From Allium sativum (Eukaryota; Streptophyta; Magnoliopsida; Asparagales; Amaryllidaceae): a stretch of DNA of 64,000 nt. The translations under genes and the position numbers were made by a program. The stretch is taken from positions 901,162,177 to 901,226,176 of the forward strand of contig CM060915.1 of the NCBI GenBank assembly GCA_030737875.1. Direction: 5' to 3'. Under the pieces are notes generated by a model, which saw only the letters and a program-made list of their open reading frames with translations, did not search any database and was not told where the DNA came from. Shown in pieces: positions 1 through 9,596 of this stretch. The stretch's first letter is position 1, and the number at the start of each line of letters is the position of its first letter.

Positions 1-280
1 CTTATGTTTGTTTCTTTTTATAAATTAGGAAAAATTAACTGAAATTTTAACTTTCTTGAGTAGAGTATTTTTTTTTACCTTAAAGATGATCAGTATCTTG
101 AAATATGAACTGAAATTGTATTCTCATTTCCAACTCATATCATTTTGATAACTGTATCATCTTTATCATTACCTTATGAACTATCCACATGTGTCAATAT
201 CTTACTTTGCTAAGTTTGTTTTCTCGTTAAAACCAATTGATTATAGATTTTTTCCCCATTAGACAACACTGAATATAATT
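1..280. other. AT-rich DNA, nothing recognised
   Basis: No open frame of note, no RNA gene and no terminal repeat was seen in this AT-rich stretch. It lies immediately left of a tandem duplication. Confidence 0.5.
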
Positions 281-607
281 ATCGCAAATTGAGAAGGTAA
301 GATATGTCCATAAATGTAGGATCAAATTCATCAGTTTAAAGTATCTCAAAAAAAAAAGAGTATGCATGTATATGTGTTTTTATGTAAACAAGTAGAAGTA
401 TATTTCAATGCATATTTGCTATTATAAAATTTTGCAAACACTTAATTTAGAAAGGAAAGTAATTAATCAGGTTTACTTTTCTGACCAAATATGTGATTTG
501 CACGGTAACAAAATGTCAATGGAAAATAGTATAATGGTCATTAGCTGTGTAGCTATTTAATTCCCTCGTTATGAATGATATTTTACTTGGAATGAATTAC
601 ACATGAA

Positions 608-609
<2 letters not shown>

Positions 610-677
<68 letters not shown>

Positions 678-678
678 A
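610..678. repeat. (TA)n(TG)n microsatellite
   Basis: A pure TA run to about 655 continues as a TG run to about 678. It lies inside the first copy of the 513-bp duplication; the second copy has TA only. Confidence 0.95.
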
Positions 679-1120
679 ATGCCAAATATGAAAGCAAGAA
701 TGCCACTTTTGAGTATATATTCTTTGTTATAGTGCAGTAATCTTCAAATTATGTTGTTCTAAAAATTACTTCTCTTTTTTATTAATTTGATTTATCGCAA
801 ATTGAGAAGGTAAGAAATGTCCATAAATGTAGGATCAAATTCATCAGTTTAAAGTATAGCTAAAAAAAGAGTATGCATGTATATGTGTTTTTATGTAAAT
901 AAGCAGAATTAAATTTCAATGCATGTTTGCTATTATAAAATTTTGCAAACACTTAAGTTAGAAAGGAAAGTAATTAATCAGGTTTACTTTTCTGACCAAA
1001 TATGTGATTTGCATGTTAACAAAACGTCAATGGAAAATAGTACAATGGTCATTAGTTGTGTAGCTATTTAATTCTCTCGTCATGAACGATATTCTATTTG
1101 AAATGAATTACACGTGAATG

Positions 1121-1123
<3 letters not shown>

Positions 1124-1169
<46 letters not shown>
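1124..1169. repeat. (TA)n microsatellite
   Basis: Uninterrupted TA run in the second copy of the 513-bp duplication. It lacks the TG tail seen in the first copy. Confidence 0.95.
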
Positions 1170-1171
<2 letters not shown>

Positions 1172-1285
1172 GCCAAATATGAAATCGAGAATGCCACTTT
1201 TGAGTATATATTCTTTGTTATAGTGCAGTAATCTTCAAATTATGTTGTTCTAAAAATTACCTTCTCTTTTTAATTAATTTGATTA

Positions 1286-2463
1286 TAAAATATAATTTAT
1301 ATAAGGAAAATAATTAATTAAAGATGGCTAACAATATTTTTAGCAATCAATTTTGAATAAAAGAATCCTATTTAAAGTGAATTTTTGATGTTAGGATGGA
1401 TTATTTTTTCGAAATGAACATGTATGCATGGTAGAAATCATTTTGAATAATAATCTTTCTTCTAAATAATTCTTTTAGAAGCATAGTTTCTACTTAGCAT
1501 ATATATCACAATTTTCACCTAGAAAAGCTAACAAATTCATTACTGTCAAGTATATTATAAGCAAAAGAGTTAATTAAGACTGAGTTCATATTGTAGAGTT
1601 ATGGATGTAAACTGCTGCTGGGTAGAACATTTCTTTTTATTCATGCAATGCTAGGTAAACATTCAATTTTGCATACCTTTAAGGAAGTCAATTTTTAATA
1701 TCCATTAATAAGAAGACGTTGGTATGGAGATTCAAGTTAACAAACTGTTCATGGTAACCATCACTAAAGAGCAAGTAGAATGAATGATTGCGTTGTTTTA
1801 AATTTTTGAAATTAATCAAACTGGGTCCGGTTCGCTGGATATGAAGGTAAAGTCCCCTTGTTTTGTCATACTTTTCCTTGGTTGAACCTATCTTCTATAC
1901 ATACTTCCTAAGTTGTCTTTTGTGTCTGACCTTTGCATCTTTGTAATAATTTATAGAAAAACAGTTATTGGTCCGTACTTCTCTTCAAATATGCATGAGT
2001 ATGAACCATGCATGCGTAGAATAAAGATTGTTGTTCTATTTTGTGCTCTGCATAAAATTTTGTTTCCTTTTTTGTTAAATGGACATGATAACACTACTAT
2101 TAATATTGTTTTACTTAAAACAGGTTCTACATGATAAAACTGCATAATGACATCATAGAAACCATCCAGGTACCATAATGACATTTGAGATCCATAGAAG
2201 CCATCAGTGTTGTATTTGCGCTTACTCTATCTTATGTTACAGGTTTGCTTAAATGCCGATTTTTTTTAATAAACTCATATAACAACTAGATACTTCGCCC
2301 ATGAATAATTAAAACAAGTACATCATAAATTCAAATTTGAATACTCAGCTAACAGTTTAGCCAACACAAGCTGCACGTCTGGCGCATCCCAACAATATAT
2401 TACACGTGTTTTCTCCAAACAACTTACCCAGGCACTCGAACATGGTGAAGATTACCCTATTAT
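1286..2463. other. AT-rich intergenic DNA
   Basis: No convincing coding sequence, repeat boundary or RNA gene was seen. The short open frames around 1913-2184 overlap on both strands, have biased low-complexity composition and are not taken as genes. Confidence 0.5.
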
Positions 2464-3110
2464 CTAATCCTTCGGTACTCTTTGATGTAAATCATGACTA
2501 AACATTCTCACAAATTCATTGACCAGATCGTCATTGTCACTTGTATCATTTCCATCTCCTGACAGGTTACCATCACTTTCAAGCATCCAACGAAAATATT
2601 CCCTGGAGAATCTTGTTGCTCAATTCTTTCTGCGACACGCCCAATATCGGCCTGGGAGCTTTCAGGTAACTATTCGCTTCTGCTTCCACCACTAAGTTGT
2701 AAATTATTGCTAGGTGCCGGATTCATTAGGTTTCCACCAAGAGCTTGTGACACAGCAGGCATCATTTGTTGAATCATTCGTGACAAGTCCATTTCCCCAC
2801 TTGAACATTCTCCTCCTACTTGTTGTGCAATGTCATTCAATGTATTTCTAATAGCTGGACTGTACGTGCATTGCTCCAACATATTTTTTAAGATCATTAG
2901 GTGAACCAATACTAGTACTTTCAGCCACCCTGACAGAAGATTACTAAATGCGGGAGCTTGTAAAATCAGGGACATCATGTCAGCTACGTCAACTCTTTGT
3001 CCATTTGTTCCTTCTGGTCTCGTAGGAATATTGTTCGTAAGTTCTCCAAGTAAAGAAGTTTGTGGACCAGATGATCTACTTGCATTGGGATTCTGAGTTA
3101 AAATGGCTAT
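2464..3110 (-). pseudogene. BAG6-like (ubiquitin-like/proline-rich) gene fragment, broken
   Basis: Read on the minus strand, this resembles the C-terminal half of plant BAG6-like ubiquitin-domain proteins, which act in protein quality control. Recognisable pieces in order: DMMSLILQAPAFSNLLSG (from about 2980 downwards), KNMLEQC, AIRNTLNDIAQQVGG, MDLSRMIQQMMPAVSQALGG, AERIEQQDSPGNIF and a short acidic tail ending at a stop at 2464-2466. The reading is damaged. A frame change at about 2935 is compensated near an A-run at about 2886, a stop sits at 2670-2672 with the same frame continuing after it, and another frame change lies near 2590. No start codon or N-terminal ubiquitin domain was found, and upstream of 3110 the frame closes. 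Family assignment is from memory of the motif pattern, so it is moderately sure; pseudogene status is more certain. It could be a decayed exon or a captured gene fragment. Confidence 0.55.
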
Positions 3111-3419
3111 TCATTAACAATAGAATGTGCAACATTAAAGATGCAAGACTTAATTTGGAAGATGTATGTTAGTGATGGTATATCACTTGCGATATTTTGT
3201 ATGAGATACATCTATGTTTGCTACTTTAAATATTGTGTATTGACTACTTGCAACTAGCATGGACTCTATATTTACTGCTATGAAATATATGTAATACTAT
3301 GTATATAACTGGTATTATTATTGTGTGTATGTAATTGATATTGGTACTGAATATATATTTGCATGCTTGCTTAATTTTGAATATATGTTAGTGTGTATTA
3401 CTGATCAGTGTGGGTACAA
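3111..3419. other. AT-rich DNA, nothing recognised
   Basis: Low-complexity AT-rich spacer between the BAG6-like fragment and the palindrome cluster. No gene or repeat boundary was seen. Confidence 0.4.
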
Positions 3420-3778
3420 TAGTATAAATTATGCAATCAGTCATGGTTATAAGGGTGGCAAAATAGCAAATAAGCATTAGAACCTTGGATTAACTCACGC
3501 TTATAACTGTTAGGAACTTCAATGAACTCACGCTTGTAACCGTTACTCAATAATCAATTAATAATGGTTAAAACCGTGAGCAATATGATTTAACTAACGT
3601 TTATAACCGTTAGTACTTGCTCTTTACTCACGCTTATAATCGTTAGTAAATAACCTATTAGTCACGATTATAACTGTGATAATATCCGTAGTAAAATTTC
3701 GCCACGTATGTTGGTTTAACGGTTATAACCGTTAGGATTTTAATTCCTAACGGTTATAAGCGTGACAATCGACCCTTT
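3420..3778. mobile_element. Cluster of palindromic motifs, probable CACTA transposon subterminal region
   Basis: Variants of CACGCTTATAACCGTTAG occur repeatedly in both orientations. Near 3718-3765 they form nested palindromes: AACGGTTATAACCGTT, then CCTAACGGTTATAAGCGTGA. Plant CACTA (En/Spm) elements carry many short inverted subterminal motifs of this style, often built on GGTTATAACC. The cluster abuts the truncated gag of TE1 at about 3779, so the transposon end or a deletion at it probably removed the rest of TE1. No CACTA terminus or transposase was seen, so the class assignment is inference. Confidence 0.45.
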
Positions 3779-3891
3779 ATGGTGTTGTGAGGAATATCTG
3801 CTGGGCCTGCATCGTTGGCCCTAGCCTCTAAGTACCTCCTGAACTAGCCAGGTATTGGCACGCCCTCTGGAAGGTTAAGATTCCCAGACAT
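3779..3891 (-). pseudogene. TE1 gag start, truncated stub
   Basis: Minus-strand ATG at 3891-3889 opens the conserved gag N-terminus of this family (LNLPEGVPIPG, then [17 protein letters not shown]). The Trp codon after the PIPG motif has become TAG, and homology stops near 3779 where the palindrome cluster begins. The start lies behind a leader of the same length and base composition as in TE2. The rest of gag-pol of TE1 is not in the window. Confidence 0.85.
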
Positions 3892-4064
3892 GCTGAAACG
3901 AAAAGGAAGAGATTCAAATGAGGAAACAAAGGATAGTGCTAATGGATTTTGGGGAATAGCCTTTAAATAAAACAAGACTTTTCCTGAAAAATGCTTCTTT
4001 GTAAATGGTTTTGGAAATAGTTTTAGAAGGTTTTAAAAACTTTTGCCCAGCTTGGTAACCTTCT

Positions 4065-4076
4065 GCTCTGATACCA
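4065..4076 (-). other. TE1 primer binding site
   Basis: On the minus strand the sequence is TGGTATCAGAGC, complementary to the 3' end of initiator methionine tRNA. It lies two bases inside the end of the antisense LTR, which fixes the orientation of TE1. Confidence 0.93.
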
Positions 4077-4078
4077 AG

Positions 4079-4747
4079 TGTAACACCCACCTCCGCTAGG
4101 GTCACTCACAAAAGGAATGCACTAGTTTTGGAGGAGCGTTATCGAGGTAAACAAACACAGAAAATTACAAGACAGAACATAAACAAAACAGCGGAAGAAT
4201 TAAAAGATAAATTTCATTACTTTCAAAAAGAGTCAAAACCTTTTACATCCAAAGTAACAACCTTCATTTTCCATTACAAAAGGTTCCGCCTTGAATAAAT
4301 AAAGAAGCATAAAACTTAAAACAACAAAAGTAGCTTAATTCCCAAAAGGTAGCAGAAATGCAGCCATAGCATAGCTCAAGATCAAACCGTACATGAGTTG
4401 AACCGAACGCAAGCGAAATCCAAGCTAAGCGCTAGAGTTTCCTCCCTGAGAACCTGTGGGGGGGGAGGGGGATGAAAGAAAAAGAGGCGAAAGAAAACGA
4501 GTCAGTCATAAAGACTGGTAAGTCCTAGTGACTTTTAGCATAAAAACTGGTAAAGGTGACATGACATGTATAAACTGAAAGTAAACATAAGGATGCTGTC
4601 AAGATGGGCAAGATAGACTAAGATAGCATGATAATTCAAGTATAAATCAAGTATAGCATCGCATGTTCAAGATTCACTGCACCAACTGTACTAGTATCCC
4701 AAACCCATGTCATACATTAACCATGAAATGATCCCTTGGCCCAATAT
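4079..4747 (-). mobile_element. TE1 LTR, distal part (right part at 40174-42241)
   Basis: Antisense LTR of the same family as TE2. Its sense 3' end (GGTGGGTGTTACA) lies here at 4079, beside the primer site. At 4747 it is interrupted by TE2, and the sequence resumes at 40174 after a 5-bp repeat AATAT (4743-4747 and 40169-40173). Reading on the minus strand, a pyrimidine/poly-C tract ending CACAG at about 4454-4480 is the candidate splice acceptor shared by all LTRs here. Total LTR length without the insertion is about 2.74 kb, matching the 2.67-2.69 kb of the TE2 LTRs. Confidence 0.88.
4743..4747. repeat. Target-site duplication of TE2, left copy (AATAT)
   Basis: AATAT directly precedes the TG start of the first TE2 LTR and reappears at 40169-40173 directly after the CA end of the third. 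It shows that the whole 35.4-kb composite (minus its own nested insertions) occupies one integration site in TE1. Confidence 0.9.
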
Positions 4748-5020
4748 TGTAACAACTCGTATTTTAATAACGTGTTATAACCATAAATCCAGGCAGAATT
4801 AAATTTTTAAATAAGAACCAAGGGAAACGGGTTGCGCCATTGCGTTCATCTCGGAATTCTGCATGAAATCGAGTCCGAGTTTTCGAAAATCGGAGTCCGT
4901 ATGACCAAGTTACGGCTCCCTAAAGTTTCAGAAATATTCAGAGTTCAAAACAGCTCGAATTCGAATTCAAAATTCGAATTTCAAACGCAGAACAGACTGG
5001 GCTGGAGATTTCCCGCCTAG

Positions 5021-5105
5021 ACCCAGGTCGACTGGGGAGTCGACTGGGCAGTCGACACCCCCAGGACTAGGTCGACTGCGCAGTCGACTTGGTAGTCGAC
5101 CTGGT
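5021..5105. promoter_or_regulatory. GTCGAC array in U3 of TE2 LTR 1
   Basis: Six GTCGAC palindromes in about 85 bp, spaced by short G/C-rich linkers such as TGGGGA and TGGGCA. It lies about 70 bp upstream of the TATA box. The same kind of array occurs in this position in the LTRs of TE1, TE3, TE6 and TE7 and more weakly in TE5, which suggests a binding site array for a host or element factor. Confidence 0.6.
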
Positions 5106-5170
5106 CACCTAGCCTGTTTTTGAGCCAGATGTATCTGGTCTCGTTGCTTGTCCAGATTCACTCTCTAAAC

Positions 5171-5180
5171 ACTATATAAA
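5171..5180 (+). promoter_or_regulatory. TATA box of TE2 LTR 1
   Basis: ACTATATAAA at about 425 bp from the LTR start. The same motif occurs at 26261-26270 and around 37927-37935 in the other two TE2 LTRs. It predicts transcription start about 30 bp downstream, leaving more than 2 kb of LTR as R plus U5. Confidence 0.75.
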
Positions 5181-6004
5181 AAGCCCCTGACCCTAGCCTT
5201 TCTATCACATTCTTGTCTGACTATATGCTGCTGAAGTTCTAACTGGAAGATAGAGAATAAGGAGGCTATTCAGGGCTTTGTTAGTGCTACGTTGGTTTGG
5301 GGATTTGCTAGAGATTCTGCTTCTACTCTTTTTGCTTTCTCATTCTCTAGACTACGATCTGTAAGCCCTTTGTCACTCTTAGATTTAAACGGTAAAGTTA
5401 ACCTGAACACGATGTAAACTGAAATTATGCCTAAACATGATAACTAAGTTGGATCTACTCTTGTATATCTTGGATCTATGACTATCACTTTTAAATCTGT
5501 TATTTTGAATCTAGTTCTGTACACCCCAGATCTATTCATCTAAAATGTTGACTTGTGGAATATCAGTATGAACTTGATTTGGATATATTCATGTTTAATC
5601 TAAAACCCCTTTTACGATCTTTATCTTGCCATGCTTGTGATGTCGAATTTATTGTTGGGGCTACTATCTTATCTCAATCCTTTACCATGTCTATCACCAT
5701 ATTTTGCCAAGTTGATGTTGAGACCCTATTTCATATGCCTGTAATGTTATAATCATCATGCTTAACTTGTGAACATCTTTGCCATTCTATGATTATCCTG
5801 TTTGTGTTATTCCCTATTTTGACATGTTGTATTAATGCGAATTCACGTACGTTGGGGATACGTTTTGGGGTAGATTAGACAAACTTGAAATTGGCTATGG
5901 AATTGACATGATATGACATGAAAATATGACATGAAAACTTGACATGAGAATAAGCTTGAAAACATGAATTTGGGACATGACAATTAGATAACTTGAAAAT
6001 GACC

Positions 6005-6203
6005 AACTCGAGGTTGGGTTGAATTTGCAACGTAAATCTGTCCGGAACCGCCCGGCAAATCCAGTAGTTGCAAATAATAGGACTCAATGTGGGTAGTTGG
6101 TCATATAGAACTTTAAACCCGAGGTTAGACTAGGTTATGGTGTAAATCTGCCCGGAACTGCCCGGCACATCCAGTACCGTAACCAAGTCTAATGTGAGAG
6201 GTT
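6005..6203 (+). ncRNA. Paired covarying hairpins in TE2 LTR 1
   Basis: Hairpin 1 closes by ATTTGCAAC (6023-6031) with GTTGCAAAT (6067-6075). Hairpin 2 closes by GGTTATGG (6133-6140) with CCGTAACC (6177-6184). Each encloses a GC-rich inner hairpin of the type TGCCCGG...CCGGCA. Equivalent pairs lie at 27095-27294 and 38745-38950 in the other TE2 LTRs. Whether this works as RNA is not shown by sequence alone. Confidence 0.6.
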
Positions 6204-6832
6204 GGGGTGCGTTAAGTGAATTAATGCCACATGGTAGGGTTAAGTCATGGACCCCTTGAATATACTTAACCAATTTGACACGTCGATTTGATAGGGTTAA
6301 GTCTTGAACTGCTTGTATATATACTTAACCAACTAGATACATGTTTGGGTAGGGTTAAGTCATGACCTTTTTAATGACAATACTTAACCCATTAGAAATC
6401 CTAGCCACGTGGTCCCTTTCAGCAGTAACCCACCTAGATGTATCACGATACCCTGGGGACTAGGCAGGGTGCAGCAAGATTACTAGGCTGATTATAAGCG
6501 ACCAAGAATAACGGCTGAGTAAGGTGCGCCAGTGTAGGTTCAGGCGGACTAGGGTCGTGCACTTAGTCCGGAGTTGAAAAAGTAGGCATGGGCACCCGTA
6601 GTACTACATTGTGCGTGCTTGAATTGTGTCAGTGGTTGACACCCTAGGACCTGATACACCCTAGGGTGGACCTAGCACATGTGACTACATTCCGCGATTG
6701 GGCCGTATAACACCGACACACGACGAGTAAAGTCGATCGATTAGGATGGACTGTTGGACCCCGTATTGGGTCATTTCATGTTATTGGGTTTAGGGATCAT
6801 TTCTGGACTTATACTTGACATGGATTTGGACA

Positions 6833-6837
6833 CTAGT
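6833..6837. repeat. TE3 target-site duplication, left copy (CTAGT)
   Basis: CTAGT repeats at 20092-20096. The intact target (ACACTAGTACCG) is visible in TE2 LTR 2 near 27925, confirming a 5-bp duplication. Confidence 0.95.
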
Positions 6838-7096
6838 TGTAACACCCCGTGTATTTTATAACAGTGAAATTCACAAATTAAAATATAGTAAATCTCAAAT
6901 CAAAGTATTAAGGGAAACGGGATATGCCATTGCGTTCGTCTCGGAAAAATACGCGAAATAAAGTCCGAGTTTTCGAAAAACGGAGCCCGTATGACCAAAT
7001 TATGGCCCGATGAAGTTTCAGAAAATTCAAATTTCGAAACAGATTTGAATTTCAGCCCAGTCAGAGTAGGCGGGAAAATTCCCGCCCAAACCCACC

Positions 7097-7225
7097 AGGT
7101 CGACCTGGGGGTCGACCCTAGGGTCGACCTGCCAGGCCAGGTCAACCTGGGAGTCGACCTAGGTGTCGACCTGCCCCAGGCAGGTCGACTCTAGAGTCGA
7201 CCTAGGGGTCGACTGGGGAGTCGAC
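7097..7225. promoter_or_regulatory. GTCGAC array in TE3 5' LTR
   Basis: About ten GTCGAC-type palindromes with linkers such as CTGGGG, CCTAGG and CTGGGA, 180 bp upstream of the TATA box. The 3' LTR copy (16288-16402) is about 25 bp shorter, so the array has changed length since insertion. Confidence 0.6.
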
Positions 7226-7405
7226 CTGGCCCCTGAGCCAGGTCGAACCCAGCCCACCCAGGCTGGCCTGGTCTGTGTTTAGTCGATTTTCTGAGCCTTG
7301 CCTTGTCAGTAGGGCTAGGTGTCAGCTCCTGGTTGGTCTCTCCTTTGAACGAACGGCTATTATTGAACCAAGCTTTATCGACGGTCTAAATCAACTCACA
7401 AACTC

Positions 7406-7413
7406 TATAAAAA
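7406..7413 (+). promoter_or_regulatory. TATA box of TE3 5' LTR
   Basis: TATAAAAA in ACTCTATAAAAAGG; the 3' LTR has the same motif at 16581-16588. An ATG with a six-codon reading frame follows in the predicted leader (near 7468). Confidence 0.75.
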
Positions 7414-8719
7414 GGACCTAAGACTAACCCTAATTCACATAAACTAAAATGGAGATGAGACCGTCATGCTGCTGAGGAGAGACTGAGGGTAGCCGTCAGA
7501 AATAGGGATACAATTAGGAGATAAATCAAAAGCTTAAAGCAACGTTAATCAAAGCAAAGCAACGCCTACAACAAAGGATAGCATCTCCATATTCTGAATT
7601 CAGATTCCTGAATTGAAGATTCGTCATACATTGTAAGTAGAGTGCTATTTCGATATGAATTAAATAATTGTGTTGATTTGTGTAAAGTAAGAAATGGAAT
7701 TGTGGCGATAATAATCTATATTTTTACGTTGCTTTGATGCTAAACGATTTGGGAATATTATGGTATACGATTGGATATTTGCAAGTATGCGATCTGCGTT
7801 GGAAGTTAACAACGAAATGGAATTGTGGCAATAATAACCTTTATTTGTATGTTATTTTGATTCTAAACGATTTGGCAATGCTCTGGTGTACGATTGGATT
7901 CATACAAGTATATGGTTTATGTTGACAACCACATGTTGTGGAATTTTAATTGGGATTCATGCAAGCATATGATTCATATTGAAAACCACATGTTTGTGGT
8001 AGTTATTTACAACACCCATTTGATAATTGCAAGTATATGATTCATGTTGAAAATAACAACTATGTGTTGTAATAGTTTGTTTGAAATTCATGCAAGTATA
8101 TAATTTATTGTTATGCCAACATGATGTATAATTCTATGGTCATCTTTAGTGTAATTTGGTCCATCTGAGTATTATGATTCATATGAAGTTATGTTGGAAT
8201 TGGCATTATAGTTCAAGTATAAAAATCATGCTTTTGTGATAGTGACAACAGCAAGCATCTTTGTGAACTTGTATTAATTTTATGAACATGACTAAACTAT
8301 GTTTGTTATTATGCCCAATTGAAAAACATGTTTTTAGGCTTATGTTGTTATCATAATCATATAATAATATATGTGACACATAAGTTACATTAGAATTACA
8401 TTCCACTTGCAAGTTTACATAGAATAAAAACCATGATTTAAGTTTAGGTATGTTTATGCTATAATTCTATAAATGGATTAAAAACCATGATTCATATAAG
8501 AATTAGGTTGGGGTAATTCTAGTTGAACCATACTTTTGTATTAGTGACAAAAGTAAGTACCTTTTTGTTAGCATGTAGCGATTTTATGAACATGATTAGT
8601 TTATATTATGCCTAAATAAAAATATAGGCTTATATTTCTAGTCAAGACCATGTGCCAATAATAATGATATCTAATTTAGTTAGATTCTTAATTTCAAGTT
8701 TACATGGTTAGTTGAACCT

Positions 8720-9205
8720 ATGATTCATGTTTAAGTTTTTTTTATGCCATAATCATATGAATAGAATGATTCATGTTTGAGTATTGTTTATGCCACAATC
8801 ATATGAATGGAATGATTCATGTTTAAGTATTGTTTATGCCATAATCATATGAATAGAATAATTCATGTTTAAGTATTGTTTATGCCATAATCATATGAAT
8901 AGAATAATTCATGTTTAAGTATTGTTTATGCCATAATCATATGAATAGAATAATTCATGTTTAGGTATTGTTTATGCCATAATCATATGAATAAATGATT
9001 CACGTTTAAGCACTGTTTATGCCATAATCATATGAATAGAGTGATTCATGTTTTAGTATCGTCTATGCATTAACCATATGAATAGAATGATTCATGTTTA
9101 AGTATTGTCTATACCATAATTATATGAATAGAATGATTCATGTTTAAGTATTGTTTATGCTATGATTATATGGATAAAATGATTCATGTTAAGCCATGAT
9201 TATAT
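8720..9205. repeat. 46-bp minisatellite in TE3 5' LTR
   Basis: About ten head-to-tail copies of a 46-bp unit, recognisable by GATTCATGTTTAAGTATTG and ATGCCATAATCATATGAATA. The same array is at about 17899-18384 in the 3' LTR. There are no spacers between units, so it is a plain tandem repeat. It lies inside the candidate intron. Confidence 0.9.
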
Positions 9206-9596
9206 GATGTTACAATTGCAAGTTCACATTTGCCTAATTTATGTCAATTGAATCGTTCGTTGCAAGTTCATGCGTTCACACTCCCCTCTTTCATGTTACC
9301 TGATAAACACCATGTTATAAGCCTCCCCTTTTCATATGGCTAAATTGGGTTTAAGTATTAAACCCAACACACCTTACATTGGAGCAAACGTATAAAACGG
9401 GGGTAATGACGTTTGGGCTAAAATATAGAACATATGTGTTGGCATGTTTGACGCATGCCAACAACCTTGTAAAACAATTAAGTGGCATAAATAAATCTTA
9501 ATCAATAAAGATGAATTTGAATAATGGGCCGCAAATATTTACATATAAAAGGAAAAGAGACAAAGTATGTAAATGTAGAAAATACGATGTGTTTAA

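Larger units (their letters stand above)
281..1285. repeat. Tandem duplication, unit about 513 bp
   Basis: The block starting ATCGCAAATTGAGAAGG at 281 starts again at 794, and the two copies run in parallel to about 793 and 1285. They differ by scattered substitutions and by the length and type of an internal dinucleotide run. The two copies are close enough to suggest a fairly recent local duplication. No coding potential was seen in either copy. Confidence 0.9.
4748..6837 (+). repeat. TE2 LTR 1, left part
   Basis: Begins TGTAACAACTCG. Landmarks: GTCGAC array 5021-5105 (six copies); TATA box in ACTATATAAA at 5171-5180; candidate splice donor GATCT/GTAAGC at 5361; two paired hairpins 6005-6101 and 6118-6203; three GGTTAAGT/ACTTAACC pairs 6238-6389. 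TE3 interrupts it after 6837, and it resumes at 20097. The short open frames in it (for example 5555-5752) recur in every LTR copy with no protein-like features and are not called. Confidence 0.9.

Noticed and set aside
1913..2184. Opposed small open frames on both strands
   Set aside because: Low-complexity AT-rich DNA, no codon or domain signal.
5555..5752. Recurring small open frame in the LTRs (also 26645-26842 and 38310-38507)
   Set aside because: Conserved only because the LTRs are copies. It lies in the candidate intron and has no counterpart in TE3, TE6 or TE7.
6991..7194. Open frame across the GTCGAC array (VDLGVDPRVDLPG), also at 16190-16411
   Set aside because: The GTCGAC repeat reads as Val-Asp in one frame; it lies upstream of the TATA box and has no coding support.
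8720..9205. Regular repeat resembling a CRISPR array
   Set aside because: Units are contiguous without unique spacers, in a plant LTR, and duplicated in the other LTR.
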